Assembly (NCBI RefSeq): GCF_013111185.1
Contig: NZ_WVRE01000001.1
Span: 186,001-250,000, forward strand
Length of the DNA: 64,000 nucleotides
Source: Ruegeria sp. HKCCD7303
GTDB taxonomy: Bacteria > Pseudomonadota > Alphaproteobacteria > Rhodobacterales > Rhodobacteraceae
Direction of reading: 5' to 3'
Positions 40,544-49,766 of this stretch are shown here, piece by piece. The number at the start of each line of letters is the position of its first letter. The first letter of the stretch is position 1. The translations under genes were made by a program, and so were the position numbers. The notes beneath the pieces are model-generated. The model worked only from the letters and a program-made list of their open reading frames with translations, had not been told where the DNA came from and searched no databases.

Positions 40544-40715
40544 TTCCGAGCGGGACGTGAGCGTCGCCCGGTCAGCTAAGTATTGTTTGGATCACCGCCT
40601 TAGGCGGCCCCGAATATCGCAACGATAAAGTTCTGACTTTATATGTTACAAAAATGGTGAACGTGGTCAAAGAAAGGTAACATAAAGCTTGCCTCGAATC
40701 GGTTACTTTAATAAA

Positions 40716-40732
40716 AACCGACCAGACGGTTA
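40716..40732 (+). promoter_or_regulatory. PaaR-type operator upstream of paaJ-paaABCDE
   Basis: AACCGACCAGACGGTTA matches the 37555 site at 14 of 17 positions. It lies 33 bp before the paaJ start. TTGCCT (40689-40694), a 17-bp spacer and TAAAAA (40712-40717) could be the promoter, placing the operator over the -10 and start region. The surrounding 221-bp gap otherwise contains AT-rich sequence and a short CCGCC/GGCGG hairpin at 40595-40607. Confidence 0.6.
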
Positions 40733-40764
40733 ATGAATACTGACGCGAACAGGAGACCTCGGAC

Positions 40765-41967
40765 ATGGACGCATTCATTTGCGACGCGACGCGTACACCG
40801 ATTGGGCGGTATGGCGGAGCGCTGTCTTCGGTTCGCACGGATGATCTTGCGGCTTTGCCACTGGCGGCGTTGAAAGAACGCAACCCTCAGGTCGATTGGG
40901 CCAGTGTCGACGATGTGATCTATGGTGATGCCAATCAGGCCGGAGAGAGCAACAGGAACGTTGCGCGAATGGCGGCCTTGTTGGCCGGGTTGCCAATCGA
41001 CGTTCCGGGAACAACGGTAAACCGTCTTTGCGCCAGCGGTATGGATGCCGTTGGAATGGCAGCCCGTGGCATCAAGGCAGGCGATTACGATCTGGCCATT
41101 GCGGGGGGCGTGGAAAGCATGTCCCGCGCACCGTTTGTGATGCCCAAGGCAACTTCGGCGTTCACTCGCAACAACGCGGTGCACGACACCACGATCGGAT
41201 GGCGTTTCGTGAACCCGAAGATGAAGCAGGACTACGGCGTGGATTCCATGCCGCAGACTGCCGACAACGTGGCTGAGGACTATGGCATCAGTCGTGAAGA
41301 TCAGGATGCCTTTGCTGCACGCAGCCAGGCCCGGTGGGCGGCCGCTCATGCGGCGGGTGTTTTCGGCGATGAAATCACTCCGGTTTCGGTGCCACAGCGA
41401 AAAGGCGACCCGATCATTGTGGATACGGATGAACACCCGCGTCCGGGAACCACAGCAGAAAAGCTGTCGGGTCTCAAAGGGGTGAACGGACCGGAAAAGA
41501 CCGTCACAGCGGGCAATGCTTCAGGTGTAAATGATGGCGCGGCAGCCATTCTGATGGCGAATGAGACGGCGGCGGTCAAGAATGGTCTGACCCCGATGGC
41601 CCGTGTGGTGGGCATGTCGGTTGCGGGTGTTGCGCCGCGTGTCATGGGCATCGGCCCGGTGCCCGCCAGCCGCAAGGTTCTGGCCCGAGCAGGGTTGAGC
41701 ATCGAACAGATGGACGTGATCGAGTTGAATGAGGCGTTTGCCTCTCAGGGCCTTGCCACCCTGCGCGAGTTGGGCCTGCCGGACGATGCGTCCCACGTGA
41801 ACCCCAATGGAGGGGCCATCGCTTTGGGCCACCCACTGGGCATGAGCGGCGCGCGTCTGGTGCTGACTGCAGCCTATCAATTGAAGCGAACCGGGGGTCG
41901 CTATGCGCTCTGCACCATGTGTGTGGGCGTCGGGCAGGGCGCGGCCCTCATTCTTGAACGCGTGTAA
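40765..41967 (+). CDS. paaJ: 3-oxoadipyl-CoA / 3-oxo-5,6-dehydrosuberyl-CoA thiolase
   Basis: Thiolase of 400 residues. The nucleophilic Cys89 lies in [13 protein letters not shown], the His in [16 protein letters not shown] and the second Cys in [14 protein letters not shown]. The protein is closest to PcaF/PaaJ thiolases, which cleave acetyl-CoA from both late intermediates of the pathway. It heads the operon paaJ-A-B-C-D-E and is preceded by a PaaR-type operator. Confidence 0.93.
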   Translation: MDAFICDATRTPIGRYGGALSSVRTDDLAALPLAALKERNPQVDWASVDDVIYGDANQAGESNRNVARMAALLAGLPIDVPGTTVNRLCASGMDAVGMAARGIKAGDYDLAIAGGVESMSRAPFVMPKATSAFTRNNAVHDTTIGWRFVNPKMKQDYGVDSMPQTADNVAEDYGISREDQDAFAARSQARWAAAHAAGVFGDEITPVSVPQRKGDPIIVDTDEHPRPGTTAEKLSGLKGVNGPEKTVTAGNASGVNDGAAAILMANETAAVKNGLTPMARVVGMSVAGVAPRVMGIGPVPASRKVLARAGLSIEQMDVIELNEAFASQGLATLRELGLPDDASHVNPNGGAIALGHPLGMSGARLVLTAAYQLKRTGGRYALCTMCVGVGQGAALILERV

Positions 41968-41982
41968 CGGAGGAGACGGGAC

Positions 41983-42960
41983 ATGTATGCTCAGATGGTT
42001 AAATCCGAAGCATCAAACGAAGATCCGGAGAAACTGGCAGAGTTCCAGGCGCGGATTGATGCCGATATCAAGATCGAACCAAAAGATTGGATGCCTCAGG
42101 CTTATCGCAAGACCCTGATCCGTCAGATCGGTCAGCACGCGCATTCTGAAATCGTAGGTCAACTGCCCGAAGGCAACTGGATCACCCGCGCACCGACACT
42201 GGAGCGCAAGGCGATCCTGTTGGCCAAGGTGCAGGATGAGGCCGGGCATGGGCTCTACTTGTATTGCGCGGCTGAAACGCTGGGCGTTAGCCGAGATGAG
42301 TTGACCGAGATGCTGCTGGACGGGCGTATGAAATACTCGTCGATCTTCAACTACCCAACGCTGAACTGGGCCGATATTGGCGCGGTAGGCTGGCTGGTGG
42401 ATGGGGCGGCTATCATGAACCAAGTTCCGCTGCAGCGGACATCTTTCGGACCATACTCGCGCGCGATGATCCGTATCTGCAAGGAAGAGAGCTTCCATCA
42501 GCGGCAAGGTTACGACGCGATCCGCAAAATGGCCGAAGGTACGCCCGAGCAGCGCAAGATGGCGCAGGATGCAATGAACCGCTTCTGGTATCCGTCGCTG
42601 ATGATGTTTGGCCCGTCTGACAAGGACTCGGTTCATTCTGCCCAGTCGATGGCGTGGAAAATCAAGATCAATACGAATGACGAACTGCGCCAGAAATTCG
42701 TCGACCAGACCGTGCCGCAGGCCGAGTATCTGGGCCTGACCATTCCCGACCCAGACCTGAAATGGAACGAAGAACGCGGGCACTATGATTTCTCAGAACC
42801 TGACTGGTCGGAATTCTTCGACGTGATCAAGGGCAATGGCCCGTGCAACGTGGATCGTCTCGCTGCACGCAACAAGGCCTGGGATGACGGGAAATGGGTG
42901 CGGGACGGTCTTTTGGCGCACGCCCGCAAGAAGCAATCCGGCAATCTGGCAGCAGAGTGA
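41983..42960 (+). CDS. paaA: Ring-1,2-phenylacetyl-CoA epoxidase, catalytic subunit
   Basis: Diiron ferritin-like subunit of 325 residues. [14 protein letters not shown] and [13 protein letters not shown] contain the two ExxH iron-binding motifs. It binds phenylacetyl-CoA and inserts one oxygen atom into the ring to form the 1,2-epoxide. It pairs with PaaC as a heterodimer; PaaB bridges these and PaaE supplies electrons. A GGAGG ribosome site precedes the ATG. Confidence 0.97.
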   Translation: MYAQMVKSEASNEDPEKLAEFQARIDADIKIEPKDWMPQAYRKTLIRQIGQHAHSEIVGQLPEGNWITRAPTLERKAILLAKVQDEAGHGLYLYCAAETLGVSRDELTEMLLDGRMKYSSIFNYPTLNWADIGAVGWLVDGAAIMNQVPLQRTSFGPYSRAMIRICKEESFHQRQGYDAIRKMAEGTPEQRKMAQDAMNRFWYPSLMMFGPSDKDSVHSAQSMAWKIKINTNDELRQKFVDQTVPQAEYLGLTIPDPDLKWNEERGHYDFSEPDWSEFFDVIKGNGPCNVDRLAARNKAWDDGKWVRDGLLAHARKKQSGNLAAE

Positions 42961-42978
42961 ACCCAAGGAGGAAACCCG

Positions 42979-43263
42979 ATGAATAACGAATGGCCCCTGT
43001 GGGAAATCTTTATCCGCGGCCAACACGGTATGAGCCACCGACATGTTGGATCGCTGCACGCCCCGGACGCCAAAATGGCAATCAAGAACGCGCGCGATGT
43101 TTACACACGCCGCAACGAAGGTGTTTCGATTTGGGTTGTCGAGGCAAACAACATCTCGGCCTCATCGCCCAGTGATAAAGGCCCGCTGTACGAACCCAGC
43201 GAAAGCAAAGTGTACCGCCATCCAACTTTCTTCGATATCCCCGAAGAAGTGGGGGCGATGTAA
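42979..43263 (+). CDS. paaB: Ring-1,2-phenylacetyl-CoA epoxidase subunit PaaB
   Basis: Small subunit of 94 residues, matching the usual size. The N-terminus WPLWEIFIRGQHGMSHRHVG and the middle NARDVYTRRNEGVSIWVV are the PaaB signature. It bridges PaaAC dimers and is needed for the active complex. Its stop overlaps the paaC start by one base (TAATG). Confidence 0.96.
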   Translation: MNNEWPLWEIFIRGQHGMSHRHVGSLHAPDAKMAIKNARDVYTRRNEGVSIWVVEANNISASSPSDKGPLYEPSESKVYRHPTFFDIPEEVGAM

Positions 43264-44030
43264 TGAGTGTTTCGGTTTCCAACGACGCTTTGCATCAATT
43301 CCTGCTGCGGATGGGGGACAATACGCTGATCCTTGGCCACCGGGTCAGCGAGTGGTGCGGGCACGCGCCGGTTCTGGAGGAAGACATCGCGCTGGCCAAC
43401 ACTGCGTTGGATCTGATCGGACAGACCCAGATGTGGCTTGGTCTTGCGGGCGAGATTGATGGTGGCAAAAGCGCTGACGATCTGGCCTTTCTGCGCGACG
43501 CTTGGGATTTCCGCAATGTACTGCTTGTCGAGGTTCCCAACGGCGATTTCGGTCGTACACTGATGCGTCAGTTTCTGTTTGACGCATGGCATTCGATTAT
43601 GCTGGGGCGCTTGATGACATCCGCGGATGATCGTGTCGCTGCCATTGCCGCCAAAGCCAGCAAAGAGGTTGCCTATCACCTCGAACGCTCGGGCGGCACC
43701 GTAGTGGGGCTGGGCGACGGGACAGAGGAAAGCCATGCCCGTATGCAGGAAGCTCTCGATTATCTGTGGCCCTATGTCGGTGAGATGTTCGCAAGCGATG
43801 AAGTCGACGCCCAGATGGTCGCCGCAGGTATCGCACCCAATCCGACTGACTTGCGAGAAGAATATGACGCTTTGGTCGGAAGGATACTGACCCAGGCAAC
43901 ACTGAGCATTCCAGAAAGCCAGTTTGCCCATAAGGGCGGGCGTGACGGGCGCATGCATACCGAGCATCTGGGTCATCTGCTGACGCAGATGCAATGGCTG
44001 CAACGCGCCTATCCCGGAGCCAAGTGGTGA
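43263..44030 (+). CDS. paaC: Ring-1,2-phenylacetyl-CoA epoxidase structural subunit PaaC
   Basis: Ferritin-like protein of 255 residues without a full diiron set, as in other PaaC subunits. ALDLIGQTQMWLGLAGEIDG replaces the first iron motif, and ASKEVAYHLERSGGTVVGLGDG is a typical helix. It forms the stable partner of PaaA. It lies between paaB and paaD with 6 bp to the latter. Confidence 0.95.
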   Translation: MSVSVSNDALHQFLLRMGDNTLILGHRVSEWCGHAPVLEEDIALANTALDLIGQTQMWLGLAGEIDGGKSADDLAFLRDAWDFRNVLLVEVPNGDFGRTLMRQFLFDAWHSIMLGRLMTSADDRVAAIAAKASKEVAYHLERSGGTVVGLGDGTEESHARMQEALDYLWPYVGEMFASDEVDAQMVAAGIAPNPTDLREEYDALVGRILTQATLSIPESQFAHKGGRDGRMHTEHLGHLLTQMQWLQRAYPGAKW

Positions 44031-44036
44031 GAGCGG

Positions 44037-44495
44037 ATGCAATCCTCGACTGATCAGATCTGGAGTTGGTTGGATGCTGTTCCCGATCCCGAGATACCGG
44101 TGATCTCGGTCGTGGATCTGGGAATCGTTCGCGGTGTGCGTTGGGACGCCGGAACGTTGGTTGTGACCGTCACACCAACGTACTCAGGCTGTCCGGCGAC
44201 TTCCGTCATCAGCATGGATATCGAAACCGCGCTGCGAGACCATGGGATCAGCGAAGTGAGGATCGAAACCAGCATTTCGCCCGCCTGGACCACCGATTGG
44301 CTAAGTGAAAAAGGCCGCGCCAAGCTGGAAGACTATGGCATTGCGCCACCGCAACCGGCGGGCGGGCCAGAACGGTGTCCGCATTGCGGCAGCAAGGCTG
44401 TTGAAAAAGTCAGCCAGTTCGGCTCGACCCCATGCAAGGCCCACTGGCGCTGCACTGACTGCCTGGAACCTTTTGACTATTTCAAGTGCATCTGA
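44037..44495 (+). CDS. paaD: PaaD, Fe-S assembly factor for the epoxidase
   Basis: Protein of 152 residues. An N-terminal MIP18/DUF59 domain (DPEIPVISVVDLGIVR; TPTYSGCPAT) is followed by a zinc-ribbon-like tail with CPHCGSKAVEK and CTDCLEPFDYFKC. PaaD is thought to mature the Fe-S cluster of PaaE rather than take part in catalysis. It lies 13 bp before paaE. Confidence 0.95.
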   Translation: MQSSTDQIWSWLDAVPDPEIPVISVVDLGIVRGVRWDAGTLVVTVTPTYSGCPATSVISMDIETALRDHGISEVRIETSISPAWTTDWLSEKGRAKLEDYGIAPPQPAGGPERCPHCGSKAVEKVSQFGSTPCKAHWRCTDCLEPFDYFKCI

Positions 44496-44508
44496 GGAGG
44501 AGTACCGG

Positions 44509-45582
44509 ATGGCACGTTTTCATGACCTGAAAGTCACCGACATCCACAAAACCATCCGCGATGCGGTTGTTGTGACGCTTGAGCCTGTGAATGGCGCAGC
44601 GGAACAGTTCGATTTCACCGCGGGTCAATACCTGACCTTCCGGCGTGATTTTGACGGCGAAGAACTGCGCCGCTCGTATTCGATCTGCGCGGGAAAGGAT
44701 GACGGCGTTCTTCAAGTTGGCATTAAACGCGTCGAAGGTGGTGCTTTCTCAAGCTGGGCCAACGCAGAGTTGAGCGTTGGTGACGTTGTTCAAGCGATGC
44801 CGCCTATGGGCAGCTTTCACGTGCCAATCGAAGCGGGCGCGGAAAAACAATACCTCGGCTTTGCTGGCGGATCGGGGATTACACCCGTCCTTTCGATTCT
44901 GAAAACAACGCTGGCGCGTGAACCCAAGTCCCGCTTCACGCTGATCTACGCCAACAAGGGCATCAACTCAATCATGTTCCGAGAGGAGCTGGAGGACCTG
45001 AAAAACCTCTATATGGGTCGCCTGAACGTGATCCATATTCTTGAGACCGACGCGCAGGAGATTGATCTGTTCACCGGGCTTGTAACGCAGGAAAAATGCG
45101 GCGAGTTGTTTGAACACTGGATCGACATCAAAAACGTGGATACGGCCTTTATCTGTGGGCCTGAGCCGATGATGCTGGGGATTGCCGCCGCGCTGCGCGA
45201 GCATGGGCTTGAGGACAGCCAGATCAAGTTCGAGCTTTTTGCCAGCGCCCAACCTGGCCGGGCAAAGCGCACGGCAAACATGGCAGAGACGGGCACGCAG
45301 GCGAACCAGACCAGCGCTTCGATCACGCTTGACGGCTCTACCCAAACCGTGACCCTGCCCAAGGATCAATCCATTTTGGACGCAGCCTTGGAAAACGCCA
45401 TGGACGCGCCATACGCGTGTAAGGCCGGGGTTTGTTCTACCTGCCGTTGCCGCGTGATCGAGGGGGAGGTCGAGATGCTCGCCAATCATGCGCTCGAAGA
45501 CTACGAGGTCGAAAAGGGCTATGTGCTGAGCTGTCAGGCTTATCCGGTGACCGACCGTGTGGCCGTGGACTACGACCAGTAA
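44509..45582 (+). CDS. paaE: Ring-1,2-phenylacetyl-CoA epoxidase reductase
   Basis: Protein of 357 residues. The FAD domain has RRSYSICAGKDDG, the NAD-binding domain GFAGGSGITPVLSI and CGPEPMM. The C-terminal plant-type [2Fe-2S] ferredoxin has CKAGVCSTC (Cys304, 309, 312) plus a distal Cys in LSCQAYP. It passes electrons from NAD(P)H to PaaA. The ATG at 44509 follows GAGGAGGAG; the longer open frame upstream overlaps paaD and is not real. Confidence 0.97.
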   Translation: MARFHDLKVTDIHKTIRDAVVVTLEPVNGAAEQFDFTAGQYLTFRRDFDGEELRRSYSICAGKDDGVLQVGIKRVEGGAFSSWANAELSVGDVVQAMPPMGSFHVPIEAGAEKQYLGFAGGSGITPVLSILKTTLAREPKSRFTLIYANKGINSIMFREELEDLKNLYMGRLNVIHILETDAQEIDLFTGLVTQEKCGELFEHWIDIKNVDTAFICGPEPMMLGIAAALREHGLEDSQIKFELFASAQPGRAKRTANMAETGTQANQTSASITLDGSTQTVTLPKDQSILDAALENAMDAPYACKAGVCSTCRCRVIEGEVEMLANHALEDYEVEKGYVLSCQAYPVTDRVAVDYDQ

Positions 45583-45595
45583 AGGGAGAGGATCA

Positions 45596-46357
45596 ATGAC
45601 CGAAGCCATGACACTCGACAGCTACCTGGCCGCAGGCGGGGTACTAACCAACCCGACTAATGTGCCGCCACGCTACCGCGCCGAACTGATGAAGCTGATG
45701 GCTACCTTTGTGGACAGCGAATTGGCAGGCGCCGCGGGTTTTGCGGATATCATCAATCATGGGCCGGGCATCAAGGAACGGATCGCGGCAGCAAAAATAG
45801 TGCTTGAGAAAACCGATCATGCAGATCGCGTTCTTAAAATAATGGGCGAGTTTGGCGCAGATACCGAACGATACGCCACGCACCATCCATGGACCGCGCG
45901 ACTGGATCGCGATGACGATATCGGCGCAACGCGCAGCGCGCATGACATGCGGCTTGCTGTGTTCAACTATCCGATCTCGGGCTGGACCGACGCTGTGATC
46001 ATGAACCTTTTGATGAGCCGCGCTGTGGCCGAGCAGCTGGACGAATTTTCGACTGTTTCTTATCAGCCTCTCGCAGAAGTCTTTCGTCAAATCGCCCCTG
46101 TCGAAGCGCATCACGGCACCCTGGCGCTAGAAGGTGCCATGAAGCTGGCAGAAGGCGGAGAGGCCAGGCAGATGCAAAGCGCTGTGGATTATTGGTGGCC
46201 GCGTGTTGCACTGTCTTTCGGTGGCGATGATCCGAAACGGTTCGCGTTTCTGACATCGATCGGTTTGCGCCACACCCAAAACAGTGCCCTACGCGAGCGC
46301 TGGATCAAATCCGCAAGCGCGGTCGTTGAACAACTGGGTCTGTCCACCCCAGCGTAA
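45596..46357 (+). CDS. Extra ferritin-like PaaA/PaaC-family protein
   Basis: Protein of 253 residues with weak similarity to PaaA/PaaC. The second iron motif is present as ExxH in APVEAHHGTLA. The first reads AKIVLEKTDHADRV, where PaaA has an exact ExxH, so the Glu aligns but the His is displaced by one position. SELAGAAGF could supply a further Glu. It is the last gene of the paaJ-ABCDE operon, 13 bp after paaE and immediately before a strong terminator. It may be an accessory or alternative oxygenase subunit or a structural partner. No specific role is established from sequence. Confidence 0.8.
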   Translation: MTEAMTLDSYLAAGGVLTNPTNVPPRYRAELMKLMATFVDSELAGAAGFADIINHGPGIKERIAAAKIVLEKTDHADRVLKIMGEFGADTERYATHHPWTARLDRDDDIGATRSAHDMRLAVFNYPISGWTDAVIMNLLMSRAVAEQLDEFSTVSYQPLAEVFRQIAPVEAHHGTLALEGAMKLAEGGEARQMQSAVDYWWPRVALSFGGDDPKRFAFLTSIGLRHTQNSALRERWIKSASAVVEQLGLSTPA

Positions 46358-46378
46358 GACTTGACGAACCTGAATTCG

Positions 46379-46406
46379 GCCCCTGTTTCAAACGGGGGCT
46401 TTTTTT
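46379..46406 (+). terminator. Rho-independent terminator of the paa operon
   Basis: GCCCCTGTTT (46379-46388) pairs with AAACGGGGGC (46390-46399), including one G-U pair, around a very tight apex, and is followed by seven T. It lies 22 bp after the last paa-operon gene. Confidence 0.88.
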
Positions 46407-46601
46407 CTTGATATTCATAGCTTTTTTATTTTTTCGAAGTTTCTCAACGGTTTTTGTAACCTTAGGCCGGGCATTTTCGCATAAACCTTTGGCCTAAGCC
46501 GGTTGAATTCTGCCAAAAGTCCAATTTTGTTGTTCCTGCAAGCCGCACAGATCAGGGCAACCGCAGTCTCGCGGTGGCTGATATCCATGAAAGGAATGCA
46601 A

Positions 46602-46874
46602 ATGAACAAATTTGGTAAACTGGCAGTGTTGGCGGCTTGTGTAACTCCTGGCTTGGCGATGGCGCAGATCAATATAGGCCATGTGCTTGGGTCCTCAGAA
46701 GCTGACATTCGTTCGGCGTTGGAGGCCCAAGGATATACCATTTCCGAGGTGGAAACCGAACAGGACGAGATCGAGATCTATGCCTTCCTTAACGGCAAGA
46801 ACTACGAGATCGAAGTTTCTCCCGAAACCGGTGCGGTTATTGCAATCGAACTAGACGACGAGGACGACAGCTGA
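46602..46874 (+). CDS. Small exported PepSY-domain protein
   Basis: Protein of 90 residues. Signal peptide MNKFGKLAVLAACVTPGLAMA is followed by a single PepSY-like repeat (EADIRSALEAQGYTISEVE; NYEIEVSPETGAVIAIELDD) and an acidic tail. The PepSY fold is found in peptidase inhibitors and sensor modules. The ATG at 46602 has an AAGGA ribosome site 6 nt upstream; in-frame ATGs at 46587 and 46596 are less likely. Its partner is unknown. It is followed 55 bp later by a membrane HTH gene in the same direction, which might act with it. Confidence 0.8.
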   Translation: MNKFGKLAVLAACVTPGLAMAQINIGHVLGSSEADIRSALEAQGYTISEVETEQDEIEIYAFLNGKNYEIEVSPETGAVIAIELDDEDDS

Positions 46875-46929
46875 CATGAAGGGGCGTGTCCGGCTTTGGA
46901 CGCGCCCCGCATAATCCGAAAGCCAAACT

Positions 46930-47451
46930 ATGACACGTGCCACACTCTTATGGTCCTTATTCGCGGTGCAAGCTCTTTGCAGCGTTTATTTTCTTTTGGA
47001 TATCGTGTTGGATTTCTGGCCCAATTCCTCGTTCTTTCTGGCGGAAAGTGATCTTGTTGAACTTTTGGTCACGGTTGCACTGATTGGTGGTTTGGCCTTC
47101 ACTACTATCGAGCTGCGCAGCATGCTGAACCGTCAGTCCAAGCTTGAGGATCAAATGAAAGTCGCCTCGGGCGCGTTCGGTGAGGTGCTTGAGGCGCGGT
47201 TTCAGTCATGGTCATTGACGCAGGCAGAGCGGGATGTCGGTATTCTGGCAATCAAGGGATTTGCGATTGCGGAAATCGCCGAAATCCGGGACACGAAACA
47301 AGGTACGATCAAGGCACAATGTGCTTCAATTTACCGAAAGGCCGGAGTATCAGGCCGCCTTCAACTTTTGAGCCTTTTTGTTGATGACTTGCTTGCCGAC
47401 AACCTGATCGCGACTCCAACTCACCAAGCGCGCGAGAAGGATGTAAGCTGA
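46930..47451 (+). CDS. Membrane-anchored LuxR-type HTH protein
   Basis: Protein of 173 residues. Two hydrophobic segments lie near residues 5-28 (LLWSLFAVQALCSVYFLLDI) and 41-61 (LVELLVTVALIGGLAFTTIE), then a short coiled linker. The C-terminal HTH (about 92-155) reads LTQAERDVGILAIKGFAIAEIAEI and GTIKAQCASIYRKAGVSGR, the LuxR/GerE pattern. A DNA-binding protein tethered to the membrane by two N-terminal helices suggests direct sensing of an envelope signal. No receiver domain is present. The target genes are unknown; neighbouring hyuA is a candidate. Confidence 0.78.
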   Translation: MTRATLLWSLFAVQALCSVYFLLDIVLDFWPNSSFFLAESDLVELLVTVALIGGLAFTTIELRSMLNRQSKLEDQMKVASGAFGEVLEARFQSWSLTQAERDVGILAIKGFAIAEIAEIRDTKQGTIKAQCASIYRKAGVSGRLQLLSLFVDDLLADNLIATPTHQAREKDVS

Positions 47452-47669
47452 CGCCCATGGCGTGGAAATGTTTGTGTCGCTGGCGGTCGCGCATGTCGCA
47501 AACTTGCTAGCATGCTCTTCGATGATGCGAGAAAAAACACTATGACTCGGTATTGTATTCCTAATCGACTGGATCGCCGTGCGACCGGGTGTGATCTGGT
47601 TACGCCGCGCCAGTAATCGCCCTGTGGGGCGTACTGACGGCATGATTTCAGAAGACAACGGAATACCAA

Positions 47670-49766
47670 ATGACAACCGCGTTACGCCTGGCCATCGATA
47701 TTGGTGGCACTTTTACTGACACAGTTCTGGTCTCTGGGGATGAGACGATACTTGCGTCAACGAAAACCCTGACCACGCATCAAAATCCCGCCGAAGGCGC
47801 CATGGAAGGCGCTGAACGCGTCATGGCGCAGTCGGGTCGGTCACTGATGGAGGTCACCGGGTTTATCCACGGAACCACACTTGCGACAAACGCGCTGATT
47901 GAACGGCGTGGGGCGGTTGTGGCCACGATTTGCACCGAAGGGTTCCGAGATATCCTCGATATCGGGTACGAGCGACGCTATTCCCAGTACGACATCAATT
48001 TGGAGAAACCTGATCTTCTGGTCCCGCGGGAACGGTCTTTTGTGATCCGCGAACGTATGTCGGCTGAAGGAGAGGTCCTGGTCGCTTTGGATGAGACACA
48101 AGTAGAACGCTTGCTGGCTGAACTTGACGCCAGCGGGGCAGAGGCGGTGGCGATCTGCCTTATACACTCTTACGCCAACCCCACGCATGAAAAACGCTTG
48201 CGCGATATTCTGGCCGAGCATCGTCCTGATCTTACAATCTCGATTTCGTCCGACGTCAGCCCCGAAGCGCGAGAATTCGACAGGCTCTGCACCACAGTCG
48301 CGAACGCGTATATTCAGCCGCTGATGGAGTCATACCTGAGCCGGTTTATTAAGCAGTTTGCAGCTCAGGGTGTGAATTGCCCAATCCTGATGATGACTGC
48401 GGGCGGAGGGATGTGCACAGTGGAAACCGCGGCACGCTTCCCCATCCGGCTGGTTGAATCCGGGCCGGCGGGTGGAGCCATTCTGGCTGCTAGGATTGCG
48501 GCGCGGTCCGGGTTGGACCAAGTGTTGTCGTTTGACGTAGGCGGTACCACAGCCAAGCTTTGTCTGATCGACAAGGCGCGCCCTCAGACCTCCAGATCCT
48601 TTGAAATCGCGCGCGCCGCGCGGTTCATCAAAGGTTCGGGCATGCCTGTGCGTATTCCGGTGATCGAGATGATTGAAATCGGTGCGGGCGGCGGTTCGAT
48701 TGCAGGCGTCGATCGGCTGGGGCGCCTGACCGTTGGCCCGAAGTCGGCCGGATCGGAACCCGGGCCGGTTGCCTTCATGCGCGGTGGCACAGAACCGACA
48801 GTCACCGACAGCGACATCACACTCGGCTACATTGTCCCGGACACATTTGCCGAGGGGCATATCAAGCTCGACCCCAAGGGCTCAAAGGCGGCTCTGAAAC
48901 GCGTGATTGGTGAGAGGTTGAACCTGGATGCGATTGGGTCCGCAGATGGGGTCAGTCGGATCGTGGATGAGAGCATGGCCAGCGCGGGGCGAATGCATGC
49001 CGTAGAAAGTGGCAAAGATCTGGGTCCGCGCACGATGATTGCCTTTGGTGGCAATGGGCCGCTGCACGCCAGCAGGGTTGCGCGCTCTGCCGGTGTGTCG
49101 CGTATCGTGATCCCACGCAATCCGGGGGTCGGATCCGCAGTTGGTTTCCTGTTTGCGTCTGTGTCGTTTGAGATCGTCCGCTCTCGCTATTCTTTGCTGG
49201 ACAGCATGGATATGGACGATGTGAATGCTCTGTTCGACATAATGATTGCCGAGGCAAAAGAGGTTGTCGCCCAAGGCGCAGGTGATGCGCCGACCGAAGT
49301 CCTACGCACTGCCTTTATGCGTTACAACGGACAAGGGCACGAGATCGAAATCTCATTACCGGATCGCGCGCTGTCGCCCGAGGATATCGCGCCTTTGACC
49401 GCCGCGTTTGAGGAAGAATACCGCAAGCAATTCTCGCGCCCCGTCCCGGGTATGCAGATCGAGATTCTCAATTGGGCTGTTCGTGTCGCCACCCCGGAAC
49501 GTTCCGTTCCACCAGTTCCGGAAACGCCTGAACCTTCTGTGTTTAAAGTCTCTGAAACGCGACCCGTCACGTGCGACGTAGATGGAACTGCGAAGGACGC
49601 GGCTTTTGTCGCCCGCGCTGATTTGAAACCCGGTGACCGCGTTCGGGGACCAGCGCTGATTCATGAACCGCAAACGACGACGCTGGTCTCTGCCGATTTC
49701 TCGGCCCATTTGGACGCCATTGGTAATCTTGTCTTGATTCAGGATCAGAAAGGAGGCGCAAAATGA
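47670..49766 (+). CDS. hyuA: Hydantoinase/oxoprolinase subunit A
   Basis: Protein of 698 residues. The N-terminal ATPase fold begins LAIDIGGTFTDTVLV and continues with GFIHGTTLATNALIERRGA; the hydantoinase A core has LSFDVGGTTAKLCLID and IGAGGGSIAGVD. With subunit B it forms an ATP-dependent amidohydrolase acting on cyclic imides or lactams such as N-methylhydantoin or 5-oxoproline, or an acetone-carboxylase-like enzyme. Its stop overlaps hyuB by ATGA. The cyclic substrate is not predictable. The 218-bp upstream gap presumably holds the promoter. Confidence 0.93.
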   Translation: MTTALRLAIDIGGTFTDTVLVSGDETILASTKTLTTHQNPAEGAMEGAERVMAQSGRSLMEVTGFIHGTTLATNALIERRGAVVATICTEGFRDILDIGYERRYSQYDINLEKPDLLVPRERSFVIRERMSAEGEVLVALDETQVERLLAELDASGAEAVAICLIHSYANPTHEKRLRDILAEHRPDLTISISSDVSPEAREFDRLCTTVANAYIQPLMESYLSRFIKQFAAQGVNCPILMMTAGGGMCTVETAARFPIRLVESGPAGGAILAARIAARSGLDQVLSFDVGGTTAKLCLIDKARPQTSRSFEIARAARFIKGSGMPVRIPVIEMIEIGAGGGSIAGVDRLGRLTVGPKSAGSEPGPVAFMRGGTEPTVTDSDITLGYIVPDTFAEGHIKLDPKGSKAALKRVIGERLNLDAIGSADGVSRIVDESMASAGRMHAVESGKDLGPRTMIAFGGNGPLHASRVARSAGVSRIVIPRNPGVGSAVGFLFASVSFEIVRSRYSLLDSMDMDDVNALFDIMIAEAKEVVAQGAGDAPTEVLRTAFMRYNGQGHEIEISLPDRALSPEDIAPLTAAFEEEYRKQFSRPVPGMQIEILNWAVRVATPERSVPPVPETPEPSVFKVSETRPVTCDVDGTAKDAAFVARADLKPGDRVRGPALIHEPQTTTLVSADFSAHLDAIGNLVLIQDQKGGAK

